Shown here: piece by piece, positions 1 to 20,151 of the stretch | Layout of the letters: every line of letters starts with the position of its first letter | How positions within the stretch are numbered: the stretch's first letter is position 1 | Origin: Amoebidium appalachense | Lineage: Eukaryota > Ichthyosporea | Direction: 5' to 3' | DNA length: 64,000 nt | Assembly: GCA_963693365.1 (NCBI GenBank) | Contig: CAVNZM010000002.1 | Location: 7,564,001 to 7,628,000, forward strand | Made by a program: the position numbers and the translations under genes | Notes under the pieces: model-generated | Databases searched by the model: none | What the model saw: only the letters and a program-made list of their open reading frames with translations | Told to the model about the DNA's origin: nothing

Positions 1-204
1 CAAACCCCCCCCCCCCCCCTCCCTCCCTCCTCCCTCATCTCCTTCTCTTCTTTCCTCCTTCCCTCCTTCCCTCATCCTCTCAAATGCTGTTTCCTCCCCT
101 CCCTGTCGCTTCCCTCACTCTGTGCATGTGCACACCCATCCACCCCCCTCCTCTTCCCCCACTTCCCTACCCTCCCTCACTCTCACCCGGTCTCCATGCC
201 CCCC

Positions 205-264
205 TCCCCCCTCCCCCCTCCACACACACACACAGACACGCACACACACACACGCATGCACGCA

Positions 265-339
<75 letters not shown>

Positions 340-369
340 CACACACAACACGCACACACACACACATTC

Positions 370-405
<36 letters not shown>

Positions 406-412
406 ATACACA
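205..412. repeat. (CA)n followed by a C run ending at an exon acceptor
   Basis: An interrupted (CA)n (about 221-366), then about 34 C residues (371-404), then CATACACACACGTCAG, which is the acceptor of the first HDHD5-like exon. Bases 1-204 are C/T-rich intron with no other feature. Confidence 0.8.
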
Positions 413-420
413 CACGTCAG

Positions 421-1123
421 CATGTAGACTGTGTGATTGTTGCACAGCAGCCATCCGATTGGTGGGAGGGCCTTCAGATCCTAATCGATATTCTGCGATC
501 TAACGGCACACCCGGTCTGGAGAATGAGGCTTGCCACCCCCTCCCTCCCCTCCCTCCCTCCCTCCCTCCCCCCCCCTCCCCCCCCCCCCCCCCCCCCCCC
601 CCGCCCCGCCGCCTCCGCCTGCCTGAATGGGTCGATTGGGGTTATGTGACTGTGGGTGACTTGGGCCCTTCCTGAGGATGGGCTCCTGCGCATTATGCAT
701 ACACTTTGGGTGGTTTGCACTCTGCATTATGTTGTTTGCAATCATTGCAAACTTCGTGCTCGGTTACAAATTCCAACCCCCTCCTCCCCCCTCCCCCCTC
801 CCCCCTGTTTACGGTAATGTTGCTGTAAAATGTGTTGTTTGCATTGGTTTTGTGAGAGTATACAATACTCTTGCAGGCGTGTGGAGAAATGGGTGGGCTG
901 GCAAGGGTTTTTTCTGTCTTGTGTGGTGGGACGGGAAAACGGTTGTGTTGTTGGTGGTAATGGTGGGGAGGGGGGGGGGAGGGGGGGGGGGGGGGAGAGG
1001 GGGGAGAAGGGAGCCCACTCGGTAACACAATTTAACCCAACATCTCCCCCCCCCCCCTCACCCCCCCAACCAAACCCCCCCCCCCCCCTTCCCCCCCGCT
1101 TGCCTACCCCCCAACACGCACGT

Positions 1124-1167
<44 letters not shown>

Positions 1168-1398
1168 CCCCCTGCCCCCCTTCCCCTTCCCCCCCCCCCC
1201 CCCCTTCCCCCCGGATCCAGGATTCCAGCCAACCCGTAGCCCTGTATTTTGGTAACCCCGACTACGACTATGGAGACACACACTCTCTGCCCCGCATCAC
1301 ATGTGGTGCCTTTAGGCAGTGTTTGGAGTTTACATTCCACAAATCTACAGGTATCCAAACTACAATGCTCCCCCCCCCCCCCCAACCACCACCACCAC

Positions 1399-1459
<61 letters not shown>

Positions 1460-2388
1460 ATATACCACCCCCCCTCCCCCCCCCCCCCCCCCCCCCTTCT
1501 TTCCCGGATCTCCCCGTTTCTTTCTTCATCTCTCTCTGCGCCCCATCTAACGTACCTCCATTTGTTGGCTTTACCCCTCCTCCGTTCCCCCAGGGTGCCA
1601 CACAAATAGTCAGCACACTTCCCGAATGTCTTCTTTTTCAGTCTCTGAATGCCGCTGGGGTAGACATGTTAACAACGTGTTGACTGTGTTGTGCACGTAT
1701 ACATGTTTTCACGAGGGAGGGAAGGGTAGGGGGCATAAGAAGCCAAGGCAAAGAGAGCGAGAGAGCGAGAGAGAGTGTGTGTCTGTGTGTGTGTTGGGGG
1801 GGGGGGGGGGAGGGGGCGGGAGGAGCAGAGAGACAAAGGGGGGGGGAGGTGGGGGGGGGGGGGGGGGGGGATGGGGGTTTGTAGGCAGAGTCCAGCAAAA
1901 AGACACGAGATTGTTTCTAGTTGTAAGGGGCCTTCTTTTAGAGATCCGGGTCGGGTCAGACCCGAACATGCTTTACTCGTGGTGATTGACGAGATGCACA
2001 TCCGACAGCATTTTGGCCTGACCCGAATGACCTATTAATCGGCCTAAGATTTAAAGAAACACCCCCTCAATGCTCAGTACGTGTATTGGTAGTGGGCCTT
2101 AACACTTTAACAACAGGACGGACACTGCAGCGAGAGGCCTTTGGCAAACCCCATTTCTCCGTTTACAGATTTGCAGAGCGAAAATTCGAGCGCTTGTGGG
2201 GGTTCACTCCTGAAAAGATCTACGCTATAGGTGACCCATTCCCCCCCCCCCCCCCCCCCTTCTCCTCCTCCTCCTCGCCCTCCTTACGAATCGCACGGAT
2301 CATGTAGGTGAGTTGAGGCCTGGGTTATGTACAGGTGTTTGTCGACTCATGCTCTTTCTCTCCTTCCCCCCCCCCCCCCCCCCCCCCA

Positions 2389-2425
<37 letters not shown>

Positions 2426-2521
2426 CTCCCCCAACACCCACCACACACACACCACACAGACATACACTTTCCCATCCTCCCCCGCCAGATAGTTTCTTTC
2501 CGAAACAGACCTCTGACCCTC

Positions 2522-2555
<34 letters not shown>

Positions 2556-3140
2556 CCCCTTCCTTCCTCCCGGCCCTCCTTTTCAAAAGGAAAGTTCCGT
2601 ACCATGATTTGACCCCCTCACTCCCCCCCACTTCCTTTTCCATACCACACCGCGGACCCCCCCTCCCCTCTTTCCCCCACCCTCGCCCAGGCGACATGCA
2701 ATGGGTGTAACACACATCTAACATGACTACTTATTCCCCCCCCCCCCCCCCCCCCCCCCTCCCCCCCCTCCCCTCTCCCTCTCTCCCGTCCCCCATATAC
2801 CGACCCCCAGGGGACAATCCGCTGTCTGACATTAAAGGAGCTAACGAGGCTGGGGAGCATTGGTCATCCGTGTTGGTACGCACAGGTTGCTTTAAGGTAT
2901 GGTCCATAAACTGTTATGCATGGATTGCCCTTAGGGATGCCCAATATGTTGATACCAACAGAAGGTAGACCCCTTATGGTTCATATGTTGGTTAACAAAG
3001 TCTACCCCCAATATTGGCATGCACCAGATGCTTGCAGCCTTTTGCTGGTAAAGAGGCAATGCATTCTTACCCACTACGGCCTATTCTCGTGGAATAATTG
3101 GCACGGCTTATATACTAGGTGGGGTTTGTGTATGCGTTCA

Positions 3141-3173
<33 letters not shown>

Positions 3174-3799
3174 AGAAACGATGCTTTTTGGCGGAGGGGG
3201 GGGGGGGGAGGGAGGGAGGAGGGGGAGATGCGGAGAGAAGCCGCATGGGGAGATCAAAAACCCCCTCTCCCCCCTCCCCTTCCTGCTCCCCTTCCCTACA
3301 CGTCAACAAAAGGGAGAAAAAAAGCCGTGGGGAGTGTGCCCCCAGTGAAACAGTATCTGAGTTGGGTTTCGTTAACGAGGGGAATAGGTCGAAACTCGGG
3401 TACTGTGGATGACGTGGGCCCCCCTGAGGATGGGCTCTGCTTATTATGCATACTCTTTATGTATGGCTTGCATTCTGCATCGTGTTATCCGTTTGTTCTT
3501 GTGTACTTCGTACTTTTTAACGCATTCAAACCCCCCCCCCCCCCCCCCCGGGCGGTCAACAAAAAAAAAAAAAAGAAAGAAAGGAAAAAAAGAAAAGCCG
3601 TGGTGTGTGTGTGTGTGTCAGTGCGTATGTGCGTGGTGGTGGTGGAGAGAAGGAGGGCGGGGGGGGGGGGGGGGGGGGGGGGGGGATCTAATATGTGATG
3701 GGATGGGTACAGGGAGGAGAGAATGACGAGCAAAATCCAGCGGATATGGTTTGTGATACCGTGGGGGTGGCCGTGCATAAGATCCTAGGTGGCACGTGA
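421..3799 (+). CDS. HDHD5: HDHD5/CECR5-like HAD hydrolase, 3' part (5' exons lie left of the window)
   Basis: Five exons: 421-528, 1221-1350, 2117-2230, 2811-2896 and 3713-3799 (TGA). They join in one frame to give the last 174 residues. The order matches the HDHD5/CECR5 (yeast YKR070W) family of haloacid-dehalogenase-like hydrolases: a DILRSNGTPG stretch, YFGNPDYDY, ITCGAFRQ...STG, AFGKPHFSVYRFAE, then the acidic HAD motif IV in YAIGDNPLSDIKGAN, then VLVRTG and a short tail NDEQNPADMV. Human HDHD5 is reported as mitochondrial and its substrate is unknown. The nucleophile DxD motif I would be in upstream exons outside the window. The first intron has no usable GT donor in frame: a GC donor at 529 fits the phase, while the GT at 515 does not. 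The last exon is only 28 codons plus stop. The gene converges on the ester hydrolase gene. Family assignment is firm; the end of the first exon is less certain. Confidence 0.85.
634..780 (+). repeat. Diverged copy of the C-tailed repeat
   Basis: Shares GGATGGGCTC, ATTATGCATACACTTTG, TTTGCACTCTGCATTATG and ACTTCGTGCTCGGTTAC with the core, and ends in CCAACCCCC. Lies in an HDHD5-like intron, in sense. Confidence 0.5.
3344..3550 (+). repeat. Dispersed C-tailed repeat, copy 1
   Basis: About 187 bp from AGTGAAACAGTATCTGAG to TTTTTAACGCATTCAAA, followed directly by a C run (3531-3550). Nearly identical to the copies at 8294, 10065 and 11838. Located in the last intron of the HDHD5-like gene, in the same orientation as the gene. 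No coding potential is evident. AGGTCGAAACTCGGG resembles a weak pol III B box. Confidence 0.7.
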
Positions 3800-4575
3800 T
3801 TGGATGATTGGAGGTCAAAGATTACGTCCTATTGACAGACTTCTGATAGCTTTTAACTTGATATGTAACTATGGTTGCAATTTGTTGGGTTGTTGTGACG
3901 GAAGAGTAATAATTTTTTAGTCGTTATTGTTGGATTTAACGAAAAACTGTGTGCTAGCGGCAGTGGGTTGAAAGACCCATGTTAAAACATAATCAACCAG
4001 ATGGTGCTAGCAAAAAGATAAGCTCGGATTGGCTGGCTATATATAGTGCTTGGTTGATGGCGTTGTCGCGTGTTCTGTGGCGCTTTTTATGTTCCTATTA
4101 TGTATGACTACTATGTATAGACTTTTAGCAATAGAAGGGAGGCAGCACCATCAGGGCTGGGACCTTTAAGGTCTACAGTGGTAGGGTAGTGATGTAATAG
4201 AGACACACGTGATTTTTGTCTCATACCTTTGCTTGGTTGATTGCCTATAATTCTTATGGTTTGATGCAAATTGCTGTGCTTGGTCGTCACGTGATATAGT
4301 CCTAGGGGTCCATTGGTTGGTTTTATACTGCTACTGGTGAAGGAGCACTGGTATGTAGAGGTCGGACCAATAGGCAAGGCCAGTAAATTTGAGTCATGCG
4401 ACCTGTAAATATATCTGAACGTACGTTCATGGGGTAACTACTGTAGTGAGAGAAGGTTATAGAATGCAAGCACGTGGTGATTGTATCAACATGAGCAATG
4501 GATGGCGGCAGTTGAGCAGCTGTTCAAGCCTTAGGTGTGCATGTGGTGTGTGTGTGCGTGTTTGTTTGTGTGTGA

Positions 4576-4634
<59 letters not shown>

Positions 4635-6112
4635 CGTGTATGTGTGTGTGTATGTGTGTGTGTGTGTGTGTGTCCGTGTGTGTGTGTGTCCGTGTGTGTG
4701 TGTCCGTGTGTGTGTGTGTTGATGCTGGAAGTGTGTCCGACGTGCGTCTCTGCACACATGTATGTGTGTCCATATGCATGGATGTGTTTTCGTGCCGGCT
4801 TGTCCGATTTGTTCCACTCTCATTTTGTGGCCCCCGTGTGTGTAGCTATGTGTATGTGGCAGGCCCAAGCCTCGATGTTGCTTCACGTGACCGTAATACA
4901 GGTTGAACCGTGGAGGAAAGGAGTGAGGGGGGGGGGGGGGGGGGGGGGGGGGGCATGCATGCGATGGCAACCGGAAATACTAGTGCATGCCTGTGCAAGA
5001 TATTAAAGGGTATTAACTTTTAGCATTTCGAGCCGGGTCAGGTCAGAGGGGATTCTAGCTATATGATTGGCGTGCAGCGCATGAGCTGTGCACCATCGCT
5101 TGGCCGGCAGCAAGGTACAGATGCGCCAAAATACAACAAAAAAGACAAGGAAGGGAGAAAAAATAAAAATACATAAACTAAGAATAATAATAAAGCGTTA
5201 GGGAAAAGATTGCAGTTCATTTCATGACTTATGCATATGTGCTGAGCAAATGGCTTGACCTGGATGTGCTGGAATGGTTACAATTAATCGGCCTACAAGA
5301 AACCCCCTTTAAGATCTTAAGAGCTATGTAGCTTAAATAATCATTCTGGTTGTGGGCCCATGGCTGCAGCAGAATTGAACAACTCGTAAGTTAACTCACC
5401 CATGCATCGCACATATATCCAGTGCATGTTCCTGCATGGAGATGCACAACTGGCGTGTGCACAGTGTAAGCAGAAAGTTACTTATGCACGAGCACATGCA
5501 TATACCGTGAAGAGTGTGGCGTGCACTCGTCGGTACACTGTACCGTAGTACGGTGGCGTATATACACAAGAACTGTTACGTATGTGCACACGTTTGCATC
5601 GTACAACGTACCGTGTGGCCGCACCAAAACGCCTGTGCACACAACGTCGTGCACATTGCGTAGTGATACACGCGCGCGCCTGTACGTGAAGCACTTACGT
5701 GTAAACAGTAAGAAGAATATACTTTGTGCACAGGTACACCCACCTCTCCAATGGGCAGGTTTTTGTTGGCACATAGATACACCTATATGGCCCCGTGCAA
5801 TCGATATCCTGATCATTGCGGACGGCTCACTGTACACATTTATATCATCACATGCGCGTACATGTATATCATTAAATGCTGCGGGATTGCAAGATATTGC
5901 TTTCTTCGAAATACAACTCTCACTGTCCTATCCATTGTGCCTATATGTATCACACATCAACATCCAATTCTTGATAGCCCGGTGTACTGCTCAAATACGC
6001 ACGGTTACGGACAGATCCACTCGGTTTGTTGAAGCGGCCCTGTATTCGAATGGGTAACTTCACTTTGCACCGGAATATAAATATTATGATATTAATTTTT
6101 AATATCAGCCAA
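3800..6112. other. Convergent intergenic region
   Basis: Between the 3' ends of the HDHD5-like and ester hydrolase genes. Holds a (TG)n tract with TGCG and TGTCCG variants (4536-4720), a G run (4927-4953) and an isolated ATTGG plus TATATATAG pair (4028-4046). Segments at about 5025-5310 resemble 1930-2075 (both contain GGGTC(A)GGTC and ATTAATCGGCCTA). The long frame at 5521-6057 has no recognisable content. No gene supported. Confidence 0.5.
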
Positions 6113-14643
<8,531 letters not shown>

Positions 14644-14774
14644 TTTTTCAGGTCAATAGGGCAAAAATATATATGGGACGCGAGTATGGAAATGTAGCCG
14701 GAAAGCAAGCTTCGTCCAATGCAGTCCTCCTGGATCCTACCCCAGAGAAATACGCCAAAACGGGCAATAGCGAT

Positions 14775-15110
14775 CAGTGATATCACCGCCGCGTGATATC
14801 GGTGACATCACGGGCTAACACCGCGAATTTGGCTCGTGCCGTACGGTGAAAAATGGTGATATCACGGTGATATCTCGACCGTCATAAATTCTCCGATTCG
14901 TACCACCCGTGGTATCAAGTGATATCACAGTGACATCACAGGGTGATAATAGTGATATCACAGTGATATCACTGTTTCTTTGTGTATACGTGATATCACT
15001 GTGGTATCACTGTGGTATCACGGTGGCTTCACGGTGGTATCACGGTGGTATCACGTTGATATCACTGTAATTTCATCGTCGTAACGTGATACCACCGTGA
15101 TAATGTCACT
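14775..15110. repeat. Left subterminal array of GTGATATCAC palindromes
   Basis: Well over a dozen perfect or one-mismatch copies of the 10-bp palindrome GTGATATCAC (variants GTGGTATCAC and GTGACATCAC), often only 1-5 bp apart. The matching right array is at 15848-15986. Confidence 0.7.
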
Positions 15111-15253
15111 GGCTGCATTTGATTGGCTGCGCTGGAAGACGCAGTAGGCCGTCGAATGGGGCTGGGCCTCCGGCAGTGTCCACGCAATAAAAAGTGTGTA
15201 AACCCCAACTAGTCCAATGTAACGGCATCTGCCAGGCCGTTTCACAAGTTGCT

Positions 15254-15335
<82 letters not shown>

Positions 15336-15438
15336 GTTTCTGTGTGCGTGTGCGTACGCGTGTGCGCGTGTCTGTGTACACGTGTGTGTACACATGTACG
15401 GTGTGTGTGTTGCAATTGGGGGCCTGGGGGAGGAAGGG

Positions 15439-15440
<2 letters not shown>

Positions 15441-15495
<55 letters not shown>
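15441..15495. repeat. 55-nt G run inside the hAT-like element
   Basis: One of the longest homopolymers of the window, next to a (TG)n tract at 15254-15330. Its true length may be misassembled. Confidence 0.85.
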
Positions 15496-15499
<4 letters not shown>

Positions 15500-15847
15500 C
15501 AAGCTTTGTAGGACACCAAAAACAGTTCTGTAATCATGAATTCTTAATTTGAATTACACATAAGCAATTTAAAACATATGCCATCTCGTACGCCACTCCT
15601 AACGTAAAGCAGCGCGCGCGCGAGCACCCCGCGGCGATTATACTACGTTAAATTGCCTCCCTGACAAAGAACCACTTACTGCAAGCTGAATTAAGGAAAG
15701 CGAATGAATTGTTTTAAACGCGCGGTTAAAATAATACCTGATCTGTATCGAATCAAAATTCGTCAACACTTTGCGGGCAACATACATCCAGTGTTTGCAA
15801 GATGCAAGCGCCAAGCGCCAATGGTGAACACCGTGTCGTGTTATTGC

Positions 15848-15986
15848 GTGATATCACCGAAAGCCCACCCCTCTTTCAATCTAACCGCTGTGATAACCGT
15901 GACGGTGATATCACGGTGCTATCACCAGTCGGACAGGAGGCACATTTTTCGACAATCGGTGATAAAATAGTGATATCACGGTGATG
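15848..15986. repeat. Right subterminal array of GTGATATCAC palindromes
   Basis: Several GTGATATCAC copies and variants next to the right inverted repeat of the hAT-like element, mirroring the left array. Confidence 0.65.
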
Positions 15987-16014
15987 CCCGTTTTGGCGTA
16001 TTTCTGTTACCCCA

Positions 16015-16586
16015 GGAAACGTCAACATGGTGATTGGTTGTAGGTCACTAGGCAATAAAGGTGGGTTACGTAATTTCACGATCATTTTTGGCTCCGGCTG
16101 CCGCGTGACTACTGACTAGGCTATTGCGCCTATTATAACTCTCCTGCCGGCCTGCCGCGGGAAAAACGGTGTACATGTTGATATAGAAGATAAGTCACAA
16201 AGACAGCTTGCTGTTATTACGCATATTATGATCGATGCATATGCATATGCCTCCTTTTTTATAGTTTTCAATGATTATGATCGAGCATGCCCACGCTTGA
16301 CGGCCGGACTGATCCCCGCCGGGCCGGACTAGTACTGCCTCAGGCTCACCCGCCATCCCTCCCCAGCCACCGCCTCCCCTCCCTTTCTCTGAAACCTTTC
16401 CTCCTCCTCCCCCCCTCCCCCACCTCCTCGCCCCTCCTTCCCCTCCATCCCCCACTCTCGGCTCCCCCCCCTCCCTTCCCCTCCCCTCCCCCCCCCCCCC
16501 GCCCCGCTGCCGGCACCCTCCCTAGCTATAGGCCTGGCCCCAGGCCTTATGTTAGTATTTGTACTCGAACTCGAGCTCCCCTCGGC

Positions 16587-16625
<39 letters not shown>

Positions 16626-16657
16626 CGGGGCCCCCTCCCCCCCCGCAGCTTCGAATT

Positions 16658-16692
<35 letters not shown>

Positions 16693-17460
16693 CCGGGCCA
16701 CCCCCGCCCCCGCCAAACACAAAGTCACCAGCCCCTGCTCAATAAAAAAGAACCACACATGCTACATATGCATGGGCATAGTGAGGAACAATCCTGCCGC
16801 GGCAGCAAGAATGTTTGACGTTTATGGACAGCGACAGTCATATGCATGCATACTTGATGCCTCATGCATGATCAGAAATGAATTTGCATTTCTAAATAAA
16901 ATATCGAAGAGATTTATGTATGTATTTATGAAGAAATACATTCATATTATAATTTATGCATATGCATATGGCCCAAAGCCATAACCAACAACGTTCGAGG
17001 CAGCTCAGTGACTCACCGAGGCTTGGGTGTTGATCAAGTGAGCCCAAGTCTGCCCAACGTGCATAGATCCACCAATCAGGAAGCAACATAGAACTATTCA
17101 AGATCTGTCTGGTGCTTCCTAATCCAATCGTATGCCTCCTTTCACTGGCGCAAGACGATTGGTTTATTTTGTAGCCGCCCTATTCATTGGCTAATTCGAA
17201 CGAGTTTGGCCGGTATCCGCCAATCATAAACCACTACATTCCAAGCTGCTTATTGCACAGCCAATCATTTTGCACTTGCTTTTTGTCGGTTCGTATTTAC
17301 ATGCCGGCAAACACTGTATTGTCTCAGTTTGCCGGAGTGCAAACATGAAAGGTTGCCGCTTTCAGCACCAACTTTCATAACACTTTAGCTAATGCAACGA
17401 GAAGACTTTTAAGATAGTTAGTTAGGTCTCTGATTATAGTTAGCTAAAGCGGCAAAAAAA
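16015..17460. other. Divergent intergenic region, CWH43 upstream
   Basis: Contains C/T-rich DNA (16340-16500), C runs (16590-16624, 16659-16680), an A/T-rich segment (16740-16980) and the CCAAT cluster. No coding signal. Confidence 0.5.
17072..17265. promoter_or_regulatory. Cluster of six CCAAT boxes, likely CWH43 promoter
   Basis: CCAAT occurs at 17072, 17124, 17220 and 17261 on +, and as ATTGG at 17158 and 17186. Six sites in under 200 bp, about 200 bp upstream of the start codon, fits an NF-Y-type, possibly bidirectional promoter shared with the divergent ester hydrolase. Confidence 0.55.
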
Positions 17461-18898
17461 ATGGTGCAAGATTCCACCACCAGCTTTCTGGTGGGAGACA
17501 ACTCTCAAATGAGTCTCCCCGCCAGCGCAACAAACTCAACTTTAGACACCAAAGCCCCCGTTTCCACAGACGCAAAGATATCCATCGTCGAGGAGAACGC
17601 ATCAGACATGCACTCAAGCACACTCCCAGAGTCACACGTGGTCTTAGACACCATTGCCCTCACGTGTGTGGGGATGATTGATTGGGCCATCGCAGCAACG
17701 GTCCCCTCCTCTGCCTATTGGCACGTGCTTGATCCTTGGTGGCTGAAATTCAACATCTGGTGTGCATTCCCCCCTGCTCTGGGGTTCATTATCCTCCCGT
17801 CCCTATACTGTATCCCGTGGGCGTGGCGTTTCCTCCGCACAGAGGACGGGCGCATGTGGACAAGACTGGCCACGTCCGTGTTCTATTTCCTCTCGCTGCA
17901 ACTCAGCCCGTTCTCGCGCTCCATCATTCTCAACTTGGGCTTCTCACTCGTTTTCGCGCGCATTTTCACCGCGCCCACAGCGCAGGAAATCGTCGGGTTG
18001 GTGAATGGTCTCTTCCTTTTCGTCAGTCTTCGCTGGTCCTTTTCTACCATTAACCCCGCGGAAATGCCGGATCTCTGGAGCGCACCCATTATCATGGTCG
18101 GTGCTTCCATTCTTTCGACGTTTTGGCTTTCACGCAAATACTCTTCTCTGTTCGGTGTCGAGCGTCCCAAGTTTGTGCGAGCTTCAGAAAGCTCCGCTGC
18201 TGACACTCTCCCGTGGCACGGTGGGCTTATTGCGTCCATCGGAACCGCTTTCAGTTTCTCGCTTTTGTGGTGGCTGTACACCTCTGACGCACCTATGGTA
18301 CGATGGAACGGCTTGAGCTCATACCCATACGGTCTATCCATTGTGTTTTGCATGCTCCTGGGTGTGTGCCTTGCACACTCTTGGTACGTTGCCCCATCCA
18401 TGAAGTACCGCTATATCATCTCTGGAGCGACATTTGCGCTTTACTTGGTCGGCGGCGTTGTGATGATTTTCATGCGCGGATCTGCGGGTGGTTTCGCCGG
18501 TGGGTGCCTGTTGATCATGGGTGCCCCCCACGTGCTCTGTGTGCACGTGCTGTGCATGTCCCGCTTCATGCAGAGCCCCCGTGCACGCGTTCGCTGGCTG
18601 TATGCGTTCCTTCACGGTTTTCTTTTGATGCTGTGCTTCGGTTTCATTTTCCTGTGGCTTGTGGGCCGTATGCTTGGTGAGAAGGGATTCCCCGCCAAGC
18701 TGCACGGCAACCCAGTGGCCGTTTTCTTTGTTGTTTGGAGCCCCGCCCTCGTCACCTTTGCCCTGCTCGAAGGACTCTACCTGAGGAAACAGTAAGTGTA
18801 CCCTCCCTGCCTTCCCCCCTCCCCCCCCCCCCCCCCTCCCCCCACCACCCGTTCTCCAAACAAACACACACACGTGCGAGCACACAGACGCGCGCGCG

Positions 18899-18976
<78 letters not shown>

Positions 18977-19736
18977 CACACGCAAACGCACACGCAAACG
19001 CACACGCACACGCACACCGTGGCACACGCACACGCACACGCACACGCACACACACAGACACACAACGCACATACATGCGCACACACAAACAAACCACCTC
19101 AATTCCCTCTGCTCGCACCTCTAATATTCCCCCTCATCCACCCATTTTAACTCCAACCAATCTTATTTATGCCCTGGCCTGCTGTTTCCCAATCCACGTG
19201 CACACAAACATTCACACACCAACACGGGAAAAGGGCTAGCTAAATCACGATTGTAAACTTACGGAGTACAACATCCCTTCTCCCCCCTTCCCTCTTCCCC
19301 CCTCCCCCCCCCCCTCCCCCCTCCCCCCTCCCCCTCCCTTCCCCCGTGCATAATGTTTGTGTGCTCTCCTTCGTTTGTGCAATCTGTATGACATTGTGCA
19401 CTTCGTACCCTGTAACACGCATTTCTCCCCTCTTTCTATTCGCCAGGGACCACACCAGTACAGTGCAGCCCACATCAGCCACACACAGGCAGACCAGCAC
19501 TGGGCTGGCATGGACTGCCGCCATCATCGTGGTGGTGCTGTTGCTGCCTGGCCTTAGAATGAGGTCCTGGTACTCGGCTCAGAGGGGCTCGCAGGTGGGG
19601 TATATCATGCACTGCCACTACTACCAAGCACACACACACCCACTGCACACATTTTCTAACACACATCCACACAAATGCGTGCGCACACACACACGCATAT
19701 GATACATATGTACACTTCAGCCACAGACATGCACAT

Positions 19737-19782
<46 letters not shown>

Positions 19783-19873
19783 CTCCACACACATGCACAC
19801 ACCTCCTATTTGACTTACCCCTCCAAGTCACACCACACCGGCACCACATTCGTATCCTCCTTCCCCCCTTCCC

Positions 19874-19913
<40 letters not shown>

Positions 19914-20115
19914 TTCTTCTCATCTTCCTTGACGAACACTTTTTCCCGGCCGGTTGTTAGCACATGAGCGAATAACCTCTCCTACCTCCTACCTCTCCAC
20001 CCATCCACCCATCCACCCACACTACACCCATGAAAGCCATCATCTTGCCAGGCTATACATGTCCACTATCGGCAGAAAGCCAATCGAAACAATAAAACCT
20101 TCGTTCAAGCCACAG

Positions 20116-20151
<36 letters not shown>

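Larger units (their letters stand above)
14745..16006. mobile_element. hAT-like non-autonomous DNA transposon with GTGATATCAC arrays
   Basis: Both ends carry an inverted repeat of about 22 bp: GAAATACGCCAAAACGGGC at the left end and its complement at the right end, differing only at the outermost base. The flanks are 8-bp target duplications, CTACCCCA (14737-14744) and TTACCCCA (16007-16014), with 7 of 8 bases matching. An 8-bp duplication and a CAG-type terminus are hAT features. About 330 bp inside the left end and 160 bp inside the right end are filled with GTGATATCAC and close variants, which look like subterminal transposase-binding sites. The centre holds a (TG)n tract and a 55-nt G run. 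No transposase frame is present. It lies 101 bp upstream of the ester hydrolase start codon. Confidence 0.75.

Noticed and set aside
84-675. Long open frames of His-Thr, Cys-Val, Pro or Gly repeats
   Set aside because: They are translations of (CA)n, C runs and G runs, and appear on both strands and in several frames wherever these repeats occur (also for example 33695-34264, 39853-40694, 55111-55845).
3409-3726. Recurrent frame MGSAYYAYSLCMACILHRVI as a conserved peptide
   Set aside because: It is the translation of the dispersed C-tailed repeat, recurs in every copy, and diverged copies break the frame; there is no sign of codon constraint.
5521-6057. 178-aa open frame
   Set aside because: No recognisable motif and no splice or promoter context; overlapping frames of similar quality exist on the other strand.
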